Shown here piece after piece: positions 8,052-18,629 of a DNA stretch of 45,609 nt. The first letter of the stretch is position 1. Every line of letters begins with the position of its first letter. The stretch comes from Methylophaga sulfidovorans (GTDB taxonomy: Bacteria > Pseudomonadota > Gammaproteobacteria > Nitrosococcales > Methylophagaceae): assembly GCF_900114205.1 (NCBI RefSeq), contig NZ_FOSH01000021.1, positions 1-45,609 on the forward strand, written 5' to 3'. The position numbers were made by a program, and so were the translations under genes. The notes below the pieces were generated by a model. That model was not told where the DNA came from. It saw only the letters and a program-made list of their open reading frames with translations, and made no database searches.

Positions 8052-10079
8052 TTACTTTACTCTCATCCCAGGCTGAGCGCCATCATCCGGATTCAAGATA
8101 AACAAATCCTTTCCACCTGGCCCCGCTGCCAGCACCATCCCTTCTGATAAACCAAAGCGCATTTTACGTGGAGCTAGGTTGGCGACCATTACTGTTAATT
8201 TACCGATAAGGTCTTCTGGCGAGTAGGCTGATTTAATGCCTGCAAATACCTGACGTTCACCTAGGCCAATATCTAATGTGAGTCTAAGTAGTTTATCTGC
8301 CCCTTCCACATGTTCAGCATTGACGATTTTGGCAATACGTAAATCGATCTTAGCAAAGTCATCAAATTGGATTTCATCGGCTATGGGGTCAATATTTGTA
8401 TTGCTTGCTGTTTGCTTTTCTACTGGTTTTGCTTCTGCCATATTTTCTTTCGATTCTTCAATGATGGCATCGATTTTTTCTTTTTCGATACGTGTCATCA
8501 GTGGTGTAAATTTATTAATGGCATGACCTAAAAGTGGTGAAGCGATATCAGCCCAATTCAATGCTTCGATATTGAGGAAGGCTTCAGCTTGTTCAGCTGT
8601 TTTTGGCAATACTGGTTTTAAATAAGCGATTAATACACGGAATAAATTAATTCCCATGCTGTAAATAGCCTGAACTTCTTGTTCTTTACCTTCTTCTTTT
8701 GCCAGCGCCCACGGCTTCATTTCATCGATATATTGGTTGGCACGATCTGCAAGCGCCATAATTTCACGCATAGCCTGACCAAACTCACGTTTTTCATAGC
8801 GTTCTGCTATCACCTCCGCTTGATTGGTGAAGTTTTCAAACAAGGCTACATCAGCCAATGAATCACTTAACTGACCATCACACTTTTTACTCAGGTAACC
8901 GGCACAGCGACTGGCAATATTGACGACTTTACCGACTAAGTCAGCATTAATTCGGGTTTGGAAGTCTTCCAGGCTTAAGTCAATATCATCGATACCACTG
9001 CCAAGTTTGGCAGCAAAATAATAACGTAGATATTCTGGAGTAAGGTGGTTCAGGTAAGTACGGGCTTTGATGAAGGTGCCACGTGATTTCGACATTTTTT
9101 TGCCATCGACAGTCAGGAAACCATGTGCATACACATTATCTGGCTGACGGAAACCCGCACCTTCCAGCATGGCAGGCCAGAACAGGGCATGGAAATAAAT
9201 AATGTCTTTACCAATAAAGTGCACCATCTCGGTATCGCTGCCTGGTTTCATAAAGGCATCAAAGTCAACACCCGTACGATCACAGAAGTTTTTGAAACTG
9301 GCTAGATAACCAATCGGCGCATCCATCCACACATAAAAGAACTTATTGTCCGTATCCGGAATTTCAAAACCGAAGTAGGGAGCATCACGCGAAATATCCC
9401 AGTCTTGTAAACCACTATCAAACCACTCGCTGAGCTTACGTGTCACTTCGGGTTGAAGGTGATCGCTATTAGTCCATTCTTTTAATGTTTTTTCAAAGTT
9501 ACCGAGCTTGAAAAAATAATGTTCTGACTCTTTGGTAATGGGAGTGGCACCCGATACAGCCGATACAGGATTTTTGAGTTCAGTGGGTTCATAAGTCGCA
9601 CCGCATACTTCGCAGTTATCACCATATTGATCCGCTGCACCACATTTCGGGCATTCACCACGAATGAAACGATCCGGCAGAAACATTTCTTTTTCAGGAT
9701 CGTAGGCTTGGCTAATAGTTCTCGATTCAATATGACCTGCATCGCGGTTAGCAAGATAAATCTGACTGGCTAATGCCCGATTTTCGTCACTGTGTGTGCT
9801 GTGAAAGTTATCAAAGCCAATATTGAACTCGGCAAAGTCGGCCTGGTGCTCTTTGCTGACATCGCTAATCAATTGCTCAGGCGTGATACCTTCATTTTGT
9901 GCTCGCAACATAATTGGTGTGCCATGCGCATCATCTGCGCAGACGTAATAGCACTGATTACCACGCATTTTCTGGAAACGTACCCAGACGTCAGTTTGGA
10001 TGTATTCCACCATATGGCCCAGATGTATTGAACCATTGGCATAGGGAAGAGCGCTGGTGACCAGAATTTTTCTTTGCAT
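8052..10079 (-). CDS. metG: Methionyl-tRNA synthetase
   Basis: 675 residues, the long proteobacterial form. It charges tRNA(Met) and initiator tRNA with methionine in the cytoplasm. The class I HIGH motif appears as H-L-G-H at 19-22 and KMSKS is at 328-332. A zinc knuckle is formed by C143, C146, C156 and C159. The catalytic and anticodon domains run to about residue 550. After a charged linker comes a C-terminal EMAPII/Trbp-like tRNA-binding domain from about 573, containing [14 protein letters not shown]. It is convergent with the pilin gene and divergent from the TPR-sdh operon. Confidence 0.98.
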   Translation of the reverse strand: MQRKILVTSALPYANGSIHLGHMVEYIQTDVWVRFQKMRGNQCYYVCADDAHGTPIMLRAQNEGITPEQLISDVSKEHQADFAEFNIGFDNFHSTHSDENRALASQIYLANRDAGHIESRTISQAYDPEKEMFLPDRFIRGECPKCGAADQYGDNCEVCGATYEPTELKNPVSAVSGATPITKESEHYFFKLGNFEKTLKEWTNSDHLQPEVTRKLSEWFDSGLQDWDISRDAPYFGFEIPDTDNKFFYVWMDAPIGYLASFKNFCDRTGVDFDAFMKPGSDTEMVHFIGKDIIYFHALFWPAMLEGAGFRQPDNVYAHGFLTVDGKKMSKSRGTFIKARTYLNHLTPEYLRYYFAAKLGSGIDDIDLSLEDFQTRINADLVGKVVNIASRCAGYLSKKCDGQLSDSLADVALFENFTNQAEVIAERYEKREFGQAMREIMALADRANQYIDEMKPWALAKEEGKEQEVQAIYSMGINLFRVLIAYLKPVLPKTAEQAEAFLNIEALNWADIASPLLGHAINKFTPLMTRIEKEKIDAIIEESKENMAEAKPVEKQTASNTNIDPIADEIQFDDFAKIDLRIAKIVNAEHVEGADKLLRLTLDIGLGERQVFAGIKSAYSPEDLIGKLTVMVANLAPRKMRFGLSEGMVLAAGPGGKDLFILNPDDGAQPGMRVK

Positions 10080-10133
10080 TGTGTGAACCGAAATTAACCG
10101 TGATAAAAGCCATAAAAGATACCAGAATTAGGG

Positions 10134-10152
10134 TGTTTACACCATGTAAACA
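10134..10152. promoter_or_regulatory. Perfect inverted repeat between metG and the sdh operon
   Basis: TGTTTAC-ACCAT-GTAAACA, with 7-bp arms and a 5-bp centre. It lies in the 177-bp divergent region, 55 bp from the metG start and 105 bp from the TPR gene. It could be an operator for either gene. I do not recognise the regulator. Confidence 0.35.
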
Positions 10153-10182
10153 TCCGCTTTATCTCTATGTTTCATCGTAATA

Positions 10183-10210
10183 TTGAAATGCTTCAGTGTT
10201 TGCATTAGAT
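10183..10210 (+). promoter_or_regulatory. Possible sigma-70 promoter of the TPR-sdhCAB operon
   Basis: TTGAAA (10183-10188), a 16-bp spacer, then TTAGAT (10205-10210). It is 46 bp upstream of the TPR gene start at 10257. This is a moderate match only. Confidence 0.35.
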
Positions 10211-10256
10211 TGGACTAAACACAGCTCGTGATTCGTCTGCCATTTCGGGGTAATTA

Positions 10257-10760
10257 ATGGATCTTCATATACATAATATTCATGCTGATTCGGTCGAACT
10301 GGCGCTGGAAAAAGCACGTCAATATCGTTCTCTTGCTGAGCCTGAGATTGCCGAAAGTATCTGTCTGGATATTCTGCATATCGAGCCAGACAATCAAAAA
10401 GCCCTTGTGCTTTACATTCTGGCTTTGAGTGATCAACTGCATCATGCCGGCAAAAAAACGCAAGTGAAGTCAATAGAAGAAGCCATTGAAAAATTACAAA
10501 GTCGTTATCAACAATTTTATTACACAGGGCTTCTAAATGAGCGGCGTGCTCGGTTTATGCTAACTCAGAGCATGGCAAGAGTATTTGCCTATGACTATTT
10601 TATTGAAGCCTTACAGTTTTATCAGAAGGCTGAAAAAATACGGCCAGAACACAATGATGAAGCCACACTACGCTGGAATAGCTGTATTCGTACTATTGAA
10701 AAAGAAAACCTGAAACCTCGTCCTGATAATAAGGATGCCAGATTGGATATGGAAAGCTGA
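10257..10760 (+). CDS. Small TPR-like protein leading the succinate dehydrogenase operon
   Basis: 167 residues, all helical in appearance, soluble, with no signal peptide. Two TPR-like units can be read: residues about 26-60 (A-E-S-I-C-L-D-I-L-H-I-E-P-D-N-Q-K-A-L) and about 115-140 (F-I-E-A-L-Q-F-Y-Q-K-A-E-K-I-R-P). GGGG lies about 9 nt before the ATG. It ends only 2 nt before the sdhC start, so the two are surely co-transcribed and probably translationally coupled. I know of no assigned function. A role in assembling or tethering the SQR complex is a guess from position. The C-terminal 20 residues are highly charged. Confidence 0.75.
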   Translation: MDLHIHNIHADSVELALEKARQYRSLAEPEIAESICLDILHIEPDNQKALVLYILALSDQLHHAGKKTQVKSIEEAIEKLQSRYQQFYYTGLLNERRARFMLTQSMARVFAYDYFIEALQFYQKAEKIRPEHNDEATLRWNSCIRTIEKENLKPRPDNKDARLDMES

Positions 10761-10762
10761 GC

Positions 10763-11347
10763 ATGACGTTATTACAGATACAAAAACGCACCATGACTAT
10801 CGCTGGCTCAGTATTAAGCGTTTATCTCCTGTTTCATATGCTGTCCAATCTCAGTTTCTTTTTTGGTGATAGCTTCAATCATTTCTATCAAATTTATAAT
10901 TCAGTCTGGATTCGTTGGCCTGTGTTGGCTATCGTACTGATTTGTTTATGGATTCATGTTCGGGCAGCGGTAACCATACGTCGAAAGAACAGTCAGGCCA
11001 GGCAGGTTGGCTATAAAAAACACGATAAATTTCAGATACCAGCATCGTTGGTGACAATAAGCATCACATTATTGTTCTTGTTTATCATCGTACATATTTT
11101 GCAGTCATTGTATGTGAACCCGCTTGATGTCAGGGCGTCTATACTTGACTGGTTCAGCTCTCCATTTATCACACTGTTTTATCTGATGGGGGTATTCATA
11201 TTAGTAATGCATTTGCAGCATTCATTGATTAATGTTCTTCAAACCTTGGGAATCTCATCCAAAATGCACCATATTGCTATTCATTCGGTAGTCGCCGTTT
11301 TGGCACTAGGTTTCATTTCTATTCCTGTTTATGTGTGGTTAACGTGA
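10763..11347 (+). CDS. sdhC: Succinate dehydrogenase cytochrome b558 subunit (type B)
   Basis: A 194-residue single-polypeptide membrane anchor with five predicted membrane helices, as in di-haem type-B succinate:quinone oxidoreductases and fumarate reductases. Candidate haem-ligand histidines fall within helices: H25, H65, H111 and H150. The segment M-H150[13 protein letters not shown] matches the conserved H-x-x-H-G/S...Q-T-L-G of this family. It carries electrons between the iron-sulfur subunit and the quinone pool in the inner membrane. Its stop TGA overlaps the flavoprotein ATG (TGATG). Most gammaproteobacteria use a two-gene SdhC/SdhD anchor instead. Confidence 0.88.
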   Translation: MTLLQIQKRTMTIAGSVLSVYLLFHMLSNLSFFFGDSFNHFYQIYNSVWIRWPVLAIVLICLWIHVRAAVTIRRKNSQARQVGYKKHDKFQIPASLVTISITLLFLFIIVHILQSLYVNPLDVRASILDWFSSPFITLFYLMGVFILVMHLQHSLINVLQTLGISSKMHHIAIHSVVAVLALGFISIPVYVWLT

Positions 11348-13287
11348 TGAGTGAGTTTGAATTAGATAGTCATGCTCCCAAAGGGCCATTACAGGATAGA
11401 TGGAAGCAGCATAAATACAATTCCCGTGTTGTTAGCCCGGCCAACCGCAAAAAATATACAGTGATTGTTGTCGGAACAGGGCTCGCTGGCGCTTCTGCTT
11501 CTGCTTCACTAGGCGAAATGGGCTTTAATGTAAAAACCTTTTGTTTTCAGGATAGCCCGCGCCGTGCTCATAGTATTGCGGCTCAGGGCGGTATTAACGC
11601 TGCCAAAAATTATCAGAATGATGGTGATAGTGTCTGGCGTTTGTTTTATGACACGATTAAAGGTGGTGACTTCAGAGCCAGAGAATCCAATGTATTCCGT
11701 TTAGCTGAACTAAGTACCGCTATTATCGATCAGGCCGTAGCTCAGGGCGTGCCCTTTGCCCGTGAATATTCAGGGTATCTTGCAAACCGCTCGTTTGGTG
11801 GTGCTCAGGTGTCGCGAACATTCTATGCCAGAGGACAAACCGGACAGCAACTCTTACTCGGTGCTTATCAGGCGATGAGCAGGCAGATTGCAGAAGGCAC
11901 CATTACACATCGTTCTCGCTGCGAAATGCAGGATTTGATCATGGATGGTGACAGGGCGATTGGAATTGTGACTCGTGATTTAGTAACTGGAGAACTGGAA
12001 AGCCATATCGCTGACTGTGTAGTCCTCTGTACTGGTGGCTATAGTAATGCCTTTTATTTATCCACCAATGCCAAAGGTTGTAATACCTCAGCTATCTGGC
12101 GTGCCCATAAAAAAGGGGCCTTATTTGCTAATCCTTGTTTTACCCAGATTCACCCAACCTGTATTCCTCAGCATGGTGAGTTACAGTCAAAGCTGACATT
12201 AATGAGTGAATCGCTACGCAATGATGGCCGTGTATGGGCACCAAAAAACAAAGCGGATTGTGATAAACGACCTGAAGAGATTGCAGAAGAGGACCGTGAT
12301 TATTTTCTTGAACGGATGTATCCCTCATTTGGCAATCTGGTACCACGGGATATTGCCTCCCGCGCTGTTAAATTGATCTGTGATGAAGGGCGTGGAGTAG
12401 GGTTTGAAATTGAAGGGAAAAAACTGGGTGTCTATCTTGATTTTGCTCAGGCAATCAAGAAACAGGGACTAGCCGCAGTTGAAGAAAAATATGGCAATCT
12501 GTTTGAAATGTATCAGCGTATAACCGCTGAAAATCCCTATGAAACCCCGATGCGTATCTATCCCGCGGTGCACTACACAATGGGCGGATTATGGGTTGAC
12601 TATAATTTGATGACAACCATTAATGGTTTATTTGCAGGTGGCGAAGCGAACTTCTCAGATCACGGTGCGAACAGGTTGGGTGCGAGTGCACTGATGCAGG
12701 GGCTGGCAGATGGCTATTTTATTTTGCCAACCACCGTAGCGGATTTCCTAGCGAAACAGAAACCAATTAAGGCAGAGCATTATGCCAGCCAGATTGATGA
12801 AGCGATGCAGTCAGCCAAACGTCGCATTGATAGTTTGATGAAGGCACCTGAGCCTTCAATAACGCCTGATGAATTTCATCGGCAATTAGGGCAAATTCTC
12901 TGGCATGCTTGTGGTATGGCCCGAACTAAATCTTCACTTGAAAAAGCAATTAAGGAGATACAGCATCTGCGAGAAGAATTCTGGCAGAAAGTGAAAATTT
13001 CTGGTTCCGAAGAGGGCTTAAACCAAACCTTAGAACGTGCAGGACGTGTTGCCGACTTTTTTGAGTTGACGGAGTTGATGTGCATTGATGCGCTGGACAG
13101 AGAAGAATCATGCGGCTGCCATGCACGTGAAGAACATCTGACAGAGGACGGTGAGGCCAAACGAAACGATATGGATTATTCCTATGTTGCTGCCTGGCAG
13201 TACAGTGGTGATGTCAGTCACCCAACGCTTTATCGTGAATATCTGCATTTTGATTTTGTTCGACCCAGCATAAGAAATTACCAATGA
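11347..13287 (+). CDS. sdhA: Succinate dehydrogenase flavoprotein subunit (type B)
   Basis: About 646 residues. It oxidises succinate to fumarate using covalently bound FAD. Visible features are the N-terminal dinucleotide fold V-G-T-G-L-A-G-A, the flavin-attachment segment [17 protein letters not shown] near the substrate site, [18 protein letters not shown] and the C-terminal FAD segment [13 protein letters not shown] chose ATG 11347, which overlaps the sdhC stop, over an upstream GTG at 11335. The sequence style is that of the Bacteroidetes/epsilon/delta type-B enzymes. It overlaps sdhB by 4 nt (ATGA). Confidence 0.95.
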   Translation: MSEFELDSHAPKGPLQDRWKQHKYNSRVVSPANRKKYTVIVVGTGLAGASASASLGEMGFNVKTFCFQDSPRRAHSIAAQGGINAAKNYQNDGDSVWRLFYDTIKGGDFRARESNVFRLAELSTAIIDQAVAQGVPFAREYSGYLANRSFGGAQVSRTFYARGQTGQQLLLGAYQAMSRQIAEGTITHRSRCEMQDLIMDGDRAIGIVTRDLVTGELESHIADCVVLCTGGYSNAFYLSTNAKGCNTSAIWRAHKKGALFANPCFTQIHPTCIPQHGELQSKLTLMSESLRNDGRVWAPKNKADCDKRPEEIAEEDRDYFLERMYPSFGNLVPRDIASRAVKLICDEGRGVGFEIEGKKLGVYLDFAQAIKKQGLAAVEEKYGNLFEMYQRITAENPYETPMRIYPAVHYTMGGLWVDYNLMTTINGLFAGGEANFSDHGANRLGASALMQGLADGYFILPTTVADFLAKQKPIKAEHYASQIDEAMQSAKRRIDSLMKAPEPSITPDEFHRQLGQILWHACGMARTKSSLEKAIKEIQHLREEFWQKVKISGSEEGLNQTLERAGRVADFFELTELMCIDALDREESCGCHAREEHLTEDGEAKRNDMDYSYVAAWQYSGDVSHPTLYREYLHFDFVRPSIRNYQ

Positions 13288-14012
13288 TTTTTAAACTGAA
13301 TATCTGGCGACAATCCGGACCCGATAAAAAGGGTGATTTCGAAGCGTATGAAATTGATGCGAGTGAAGACTCCTCGTTTCTGGAAATGATGGATGCATTG
13401 AATGAAAAGTTGATTTTGCAAGGGGAGGACCCGATTGCTTTTGACTTTGACTGTCGTGAGGGTATTTGTGGCTCCTGTAATCTTGTTATCAATGGCACAC
13501 CGCATGGTAAACAACAGGCAACCACAACATGTCAGCAATATATGCGTGATTACAAAGACGAAAAAGAATTATGGATTGAGCCCTGGCGAGCCACTGCTTT
13601 CCCCATTATCAAAGATCTTATCGTCGACAGAAGCGCCTTTGATCGCATTATCCAGGCCGGCGGATATATTCCCATTCGCACAGGCTCAGCTTGTGAAGCG
13701 AATACATTACCGATAGATAAACACATCGCGGACGATGCTTTTGATGCAGCGACATGTATAGGTTGTGGTGCATGTGTGGCTGTATGTCCGAATGCGTCAG
13801 CGACTTTGTTTGTAGCTGCAAAAATTGCACATTTATCTGTTTTGCCTCAGGGGGAAATGGATAAACAGCGTACTGCTAAATTACTGCAAGCCATGGAAGA
13901 GGAAGGTTTTGGTAGTTGCAGTAATTATCGAGAATGTGAACGTGTCTGCCCTAAAGAAATCAAAGTCAGTGCTATTACTACAATGAATCGTCTTCTTTAT
14001 CAGAATCGTTGA
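13284..14012 (+). CDS. sdhB: Succinate dehydrogenase iron-sulfur subunit (type B)
   Basis: 242 residues carrying three clusters between FAD and quinone. The N-terminal ferredoxin domain has the [2Fe-2S] set C-R-E-G-I-C-G-S-C plus a later T-T-T-C. The C-terminal domain has the [4Fe-4S] motif [12 protein letters not shown] and the third-cluster cysteines in [13 protein letters not shown]. It starts inside the end of sdhA (ATGA overlap) and ends the operon. No terminator is evident before the rimB-like gene 55 nt downstream, so read-through is possible. Confidence 0.95.
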   Translation: MIFKLNIWRQSGPDKKGDFEAYEIDASEDSSFLEMMDALNEKLILQGEDPIAFDFDCREGICGSCNLVINGTPHGKQQATTTCQQYMRDYKDEKELWIEPWRATAFPIIKDLIVDRSAFDRIIQAGGYIPIRTGSACEANTLPIDKHIADDAFDAATCIGCGACVAVCPNASATLFVAAKIAHLSVLPQGEMDKQRTAKLLQAMEEEGFGSCSNYRECERVCPKEIKVSAITTMNRLLYQNR

Positions 14013-14066
14013 CGCATTCTGCCCAGTGCTATCATTAAACTTCGTAAAATAAACGGCTAATATCTG

Positions 14067-14579
14067 ATGACTGAAGATCCAAGTAAAGCAATTGTCACTG
14101 ATCCTATTATTGTGGGCTGGCGGGAGTGGCTAAGTTTACCTCAACTTGGTCTGAACCGAATTAAAGCGAAAGTGGATACAGGTGCCAGAACCTCAGCTAT
14201 TCATGCATTTTCAGTGGAAGAGTTTGAACAGGAGCAGCAACTTTGGGTTCGGTTTGGTGTGCATCCCAATCAGGGTGACAACGATACCATCAAATGGTGT
14301 GAAGCTTTAGTCATTGATCAGCGCAATGTAACAGATTCTGGGGGGCATACTGAAAAACGTTATGTGATTCAGACTGAGCTATCACTGGGTAATAAGAAAT
14401 GGCCTATAGAAGTCACTCTGACAAACCGCGATAATATGCTGTTTAGAATGCTGCTAGGTCGAACCGCCATGACCGCCGGCAATCTTATTGTGAATCCTGC
14501 CATGTCATTTATGACTGGCCAAAGTGTTCAGGAGCATGATGAACAGCCTATTAAAGAATTTTTTGATGGAGAAAGCTGA
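14067..14579 (+). CDS. rimB: RimB-like retropepsin-type protease (ATP-dependent zinc protease family)
   Basis: 170 residues of the PF05618 family. The aspartic-protease-like signature K-V-D37-T-G-A-R-T-S-A-I sits near the N-terminus, and L-L-G-R-T-A-M is found near residue 130. In Pseudomonas, RimB acts with RimK and RimC to control poly-glutamate tails on ribosomal protein S6. Here the same trio is encoded consecutively. The stop TGA overlaps the rimK ATG by one base (TGATG), a sign of coupled translation. The gene name is given by family and context. Confidence 0.85.
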   Translation: MTEDPSKAIVTDPIIVGWREWLSLPQLGLNRIKAKVDTGARTSAIHAFSVEEFEQEQQLWVRFGVHPNQGDNDTIKWCEALVIDQRNVTDSGGHTEKRYVIQTELSLGNKKWPIEVTLTNRDNMLFRMLLGRTAMTAGNLIVNPAMSFMTGQSVQEHDEQPIKEFFDGES

Positions 14580-15484
14580 TGAAAATCGCCGTTCTTTCTC
14601 GTAACCCCAAGTTATATTCAACCCGTCGCCTGGTTGAAGCTGCTGAGGCTCGCGGTCATGAAGTGCATGTATTAGATGTGCTTCGTTGTTATATGAACAT
14701 TACATCGCTAAAACCCGAAGTTCACTACAAAGGTGAAATCTTGACAGGTTATGATGCGGTCATTCCTCGGATTGGTGCTTCTGTGACTTTTTATGGTACC
14801 GCCGTGCTCCGTCAATTTGAAATGATGAGTGTTTATCCATTGAATGAGTCGGTGGCCATCAGCCGATCACGAGATAAATTACGCGCGCTTCAATTATTAT
14901 CACGAAAAGGTATTGGTTTACCTGTCACAGGGTTTGCACACCGACCGGATGATGTTGATGACTTGATTAAGATGGTCGGTGGCGCGCCTTTGGTTATTAA
15001 GTTACTGGAAGGCACGCAAGGCATCGGTGTCGTTCTGGCAGAAACAGAACAAGCCGCAGAGAGTGTTATTGAAGCCTTCATGGGTATGAAAGCCAATATC
15101 CTGGTCCAAGAATTTATCAAAGAAGCTGGTGGTGCGGATATTCGCTGTTTTGTGGTCGGTGATAAAGTCGTTGCATCAATGAAACGTCAGGGAAAAGAAG
15201 GTGAATTTCGTTCTAATCTTCATCGCGGTGGCAGTGCGAACTTGATTCGTATTTCCCCATTAGAAAGAGCAACGGCTGTTCGTGCTGCAAAAACCATGGG
15301 GTTGAATGTCTGTGGTGTTGACTTACTTCGTTCAAATCACGGTCCGGTTGTAATGGAAGTGAATTCATCACCAGGACTGGAAGGGATTGAGAACGCCACA
15401 GGCAAAGATATTGCCAGCATGATCATCGATTTTATTGAAAGAAATGCTCGTTCGGGTAAAACGCAGACGCGAGGCAGAGGCTAA
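14579..15484 (+). CDS. rimK: Ribosomal protein S6 glutamate ligase RimK
   Basis: A 301-residue ATP-grasp ligase that adds glutamates to the C-terminus of ribosomal protein S6. Visible features are [10 protein letters not shown] at the start, [11 protein letters not shown], the ATP-grasp glycine loop [21 protein letters not shown] and the metal-binding [14 protein letters not shown]. Length is typical. It is coupled to rimB upstream, with 2 nt to the rimC-like gene downstream. Confidence 0.96.
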   Translation: MKIAVLSRNPKLYSTRRLVEAAEARGHEVHVLDVLRCYMNITSLKPEVHYKGEILTGYDAVIPRIGASVTFYGTAVLRQFEMMSVYPLNESVAISRSRDKLRALQLLSRKGIGLPVTGFAHRPDDVDDLIKMVGGAPLVIKLLEGTQGIGVVLAETEQAAESVIEAFMGMKANILVQEFIKEAGGADIRCFVVGDKVVASMKRQGKEGEFRSNLHRGGSANLIRISPLERATAVRAAKTMGLNVCGVDLLRSNHGPVVMEVNSSPGLEGIENATGKDIASMIIDFIERNARSGKTQTRGRG

Positions 15485-15486
15485 AT

Positions 15487-16539
15487 ATGTCTGATGTGCT
15501 GGTGTTAGCTGGCGAAGAAGTCAGATTAGGGCAAAGCAAGATAATTGACGTTCCTTTGCCTGATCTCTATATGCAAACAGCGTTGAGCATGCCTGTCCAT
15601 GTTATACGTGGGCGTCGTAAAGGACCTATTCTGTTTGTTTCAGCAGCAGTACATGGTGATGAAATCAATGGTGTTGAGATTATTCGCAGACTGGTGAAAA
15701 GTAAGAGTCTTAAAGGCCTTAAAGGCACAATCATCGCCATTCCTGTGGTCAATGTGTATGGCTTTTTAAATCAGTCTCGTTATTTACCAGATAGACGCGA
15801 TCTTAATCGCTGCTTTCCTGGTTCGGATGAAGGCTCGCTCGCTGCCAGATTAGCCGATTCTTTTATGAAAGAGGTCGTCAGTCATTGTACACACGGTATC
15901 GATCTGCATACGGCTGCTATTCATCGCGATAATTTACCTCAGATAAGGGCTGACTTATCCAATCCTGATGTAGAGATGATGGCGCATGCTTTTGATGCAC
16001 CTGTTGTGGTGAACTCCAGTTTGATTCAAGGGTCACTACGTTATGCTGCAGCATCTTATGATGTGCCTGTTATCGTTTATGAAGCTGGTGAAGCTTTACG
16101 ATTTAATGAAATGGCGATAAGAGCCGGTGTTAAAGGTGTTTTGGCTGTCATGCGGCATATTGGTATGTTGGCGAGTACGCGGCAAAAAAAACGTCCACAC
16201 GAACCCTTTGTCGCTCGCAGTAGTGTTTGGGTCAGAGCGCCAGAAAGTGGCATCTTCAGAATGTTGGTGCCTATGGGCGCCAGTGTGAATAAAGGAGATT
16301 TGTTAGGCATGGTGGCGGCCCCTTATGGTAAAGGTGATTCCGAAACAGAGGTGCTGGCAAGCAGCTCTGGCATTGTCATCGGTCGTACCAATATTCCTCT
16401 GGTTAATGAAGGGGAAGCCTTATTTCATATCGCAAGGTTTAATAAACCGGATGAAGTTGCTGATAGTTTGCTGGCTTTCCATACGGATTTGGATCCGGCT
16501 ACAGATACTGCAGTACCTGATGAATTACCCATAATCTGA
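15487..16539 (+). CDS. Succinylglutamate desuccinylase/aspartoacylase-family protein (RimC-like)
   Basis: A 350-residue M14-type zinc hydrolase. Zinc ligands are H56-G-D-E59 and H141 in G-I-D-L-H141-T-A-A. R-D-L-N-R at 104-108 fits substrate binding. A C-terminal beta-barrel-like region from about 245 (V-R-A-P-E-S-G-I-F) resembles a lipoyl-like domain, as in other members. With rimB and rimK upstream it is best read as the third member of the S6 modification set (RimC). A general N-acyl amino acid deacylase is the alternative. Confidence 0.83.
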   Translation: MSDVLVLAGEEVRLGQSKIIDVPLPDLYMQTALSMPVHVIRGRRKGPILFVSAAVHGDEINGVEIIRRLVKSKSLKGLKGTIIAIPVVNVYGFLNQSRYLPDRRDLNRCFPGSDEGSLAARLADSFMKEVVSHCTHGIDLHTAAIHRDNLPQIRADLSNPDVEMMAHAFDAPVVVNSSLIQGSLRYAAASYDVPVIVYEAGEALRFNEMAIRAGVKGVLAVMRHIGMLASTRQKKRPHEPFVARSSVWVRAPESGIFRMLVPMGASVNKGDLLGMVAAPYGKGDSETEVLASSSGIVIGRTNIPLVNEGEALFHIARFNKPDEVADSLLAFHTDLDPATDTAVPDELPII

Positions 16540-16595
16540 GTAGATGTCACTATGGTGTCATCTCGCTAATGTAATAATTGAAATAATTCTTTGCT

Positions 16596-16618
16596 TTTTC
16601 ACTGCAAACTAGTGAAAA
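16596..16618. promoter_or_regulatory. Perfect inverted repeat upstream of speA
   Basis: TTTTCACT-GCAAACT-AGTGAAAA, with 8-bp arms and a 7-bp centre, 38 bp before the speA ATG. A weak promoter overlaps it (TTGCTT 16591, 17-bp spacer, GAAAAT 16614). That placement suits an operator controlling the polyamine operon, though the regulator is unknown. There is no T-run, so it is not a terminator. Confidence 0.4.
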
Positions 16619-16656
16619 TCGCGGCCTTTAACTAACCAAGACGGGAATAATCGTCA

Positions 16657-18603
16657 ATGCAGAAAACGCCTTTTCCTACTATCGATAACGAGCTGGATTT
16701 AAGTACTGAATGGAGTGCTGAACATAGTGCTCGCTTATATGGTGTTAGGGACTGGGGAAGCGACTATTTTGACGTTTCCGAAGAGGGCAATGCTGTTGTC
16801 AGCGTCCAGTTTGGTGAGAAAACCATTCAGGTGCCAATCATTGATATCGTCAATGGCATGCGTGAGCGTGGACTGGATATGCCTGCCGTGTTACGCATTG
16901 AAAATCTGTTAGATCATCGTATTACTCAGCTTAATGAAGCGTTTGCACGGGCCATTGAAGAAGCGGGTTATAAAAATCATTACCGTGGTGTCTTTCCCAT
17001 CAAAGTTAACCAGCAATGCCATGTTATTGAAGAGATTGCTGACTACGGCAGTCGTTATCATCATGGGCTGGAAGCGGGCAGTAAAGCAGAGTTAATTATT
17101 GCGCTGTCACAGCTGCGTGATCAGGATAGTCTGATCGTCTGTAATGGTTACAAAGACGAAGAATTTATCGAGCTTGGATTGTATGCCCGACAAATGGGGA
17201 TCAAGTGTTTCTTTGTGCTGGAAACAGCGATGGAACTGGATATTATTCTTGAGCGTAGCCGTGCTTTGGGCATTGATCCTTTAATTGGCGTCCGCATCCG
17301 TCTGGCTTCTATGGTTGAAGGTCACTGGAATGAAGACAGTGGCGATCGTTCCATCTTTGGCTTATCTACCAGCGCTTTATTAGGCGTGGTCGATAAGCTC
17401 AAGCAAGCTAATATGCTGCACTGCTTACAGTTACTGCACAGCCATCTTGGTTCTCAAATTCCCAATATCCGTAATATCCGTACCGGTGTGATGGAAGCGT
17501 GTCGATTTTATGCTGGCCTTATCGAAGAAGGTGCCCCAATGGGTTATATCGATATGGGCGGTGGTTTGGCTGTTGACTATGAAGGCGCCAGAAGTAACAG
17601 CACGCACAGCATGAACTATGGTTTAGACGAATACTGCTACAACATTGTTGAAGCCTTACAGGAAAGCCTAGATCCGCTGGATATCCCACATCCGGTGATT
17701 ATTTCTGAGTCTGGACGTGCGCTGGTGGCTTATTCATCGATGTTATTGTTCAATGTACTGGAAGTACGTGAACATAAAGCTGAGCCGATACCTACCGAGC
17801 CACCCGAAGATAGTCATGACCACATTATTAATTTGTTCAGTGTGCTTGATTATGTGAGTCCAGAAAACTTGCAGGAGTGTTATAACGACTCTCTCTATTA
17901 CCGTGATGAGATGCGTGAATTATTTCACCATGGACAAGCGACCATTCGTGAACGTGCCTTAGCTGAAAATCTGGCACTGGCTATTCTGGAAAAGATTTCG
18001 AATTTGCTACCACAGGCAAGACGTATATCTCAGGAACTGGAAGCGTTACCAGAGCTGATGTCTGATATTTACTATGGTAATTTCAGTTTATTCCAGTCGT
18101 TACCAGATATCTGGGCAATTGATCAGTTATTCCCGATCATGCCAATCCACCGTTTGAATGAAGCACCGGTCAGAGATGCCGTTTTAGCAGATATGACCTG
18201 TGACTGTGACGGTAAGATTGATAACTTTATTTCACCAACGGGCGTGAAAAAAACGCTACCTTTACATGAACTTAAACAGGGCGAAGAATATTATTTAAGT
18301 GTTTTTCTGGTTGGTGCTTATCAGGAAACGCTGGGTGACTTACACAACCTGTTTGGTGATACCAATGTGGTCAGCGTGCATATCAACGAAGAAGGTGGTT
18401 TTGATTTCCGCCGTGAGTTCCACGGTGACAGCATTGCCGATGTATTAAGTTACGTTGAATACGATCCAAAACACATGTTAGAACAATTCCGTCGTATTGC
18501 TGAAGAAGCAGTGCGTGACGGACGAATTTCGGTGCCTATGCGCCAACAAATGTTGCATGCTTTTAAAGAAAGTATGCATGGGTATACTTTTTTTGAACGT
18601 TAA
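16657..18603 (+). CDS. speA: Biosynthetic arginine decarboxylase
   Basis: 648 residues, the usual length for SpeA. It decarboxylates arginine to agmatine with PLP. The PLP lysine is K116 in F-P-I-K-V-N-Q-Q. H-S-H-L-G-S-Q-I-P-N near residue 265 contacts the cofactor. M-G-G-G-L-A-V-D-Y binds phosphate, and D-M-T-C-D-C-D-G-K-I-D near 505 carries the second active-site Cys. It is the first gene of a four-gene spermidine operon. Confidence 0.97.
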   Translation: MQKTPFPTIDNELDLSTEWSAEHSARLYGVRDWGSDYFDVSEEGNAVVSVQFGEKTIQVPIIDIVNGMRERGLDMPAVLRIENLLDHRITQLNEAFARAIEEAGYKNHYRGVFPIKVNQQCHVIEEIADYGSRYHHGLEAGSKAELIIALSQLRDQDSLIVCNGYKDEEFIELGLYARQMGIKCFFVLETAMELDIILERSRALGIDPLIGVRIRLASMVEGHWNEDSGDRSIFGLSTSALLGVVDKLKQANMLHCLQLLHSHLGSQIPNIRNIRTGVMEACRFYAGLIEEGAPMGYIDMGGGLAVDYEGARSNSTHSMNYGLDEYCYNIVEALQESLDPLDIPHPVIISESGRALVAYSSMLLFNVLEVREHKAEPIPTEPPEDSHDHIINLFSVLDYVSPENLQECYNDSLYYRDEMRELFHHGQATIRERALAENLALAILEKISNLLPQARRISQELEALPELMSDIYYGNFSLFQSLPDIWAIDQLFPIMPIHRLNEAPVRDAVLADMTCDCDGKIDNFISPTGVKKTLPLHELKQGEEYYLSVFLVGAYQETLGDLHNLFGDTNVVSVHINEEGGFDFRREFHGDSIADVLSYVEYDPKHMLEQFRRIAEEAVRDGRISVPMRQQMLHAFKESMHGYTFFER

Positions 18604-18629
18604 TTGAGACGAGTTAAAGGAATTCAGCA

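Noticed and set aside
16540-16563. Hairpin GATGTCAC-TATG-GTGTCATC after the rimC-like gene as a terminator
   Set aside because: The stem has a T-T mismatch and no T-run follows, so it is too weak to call.
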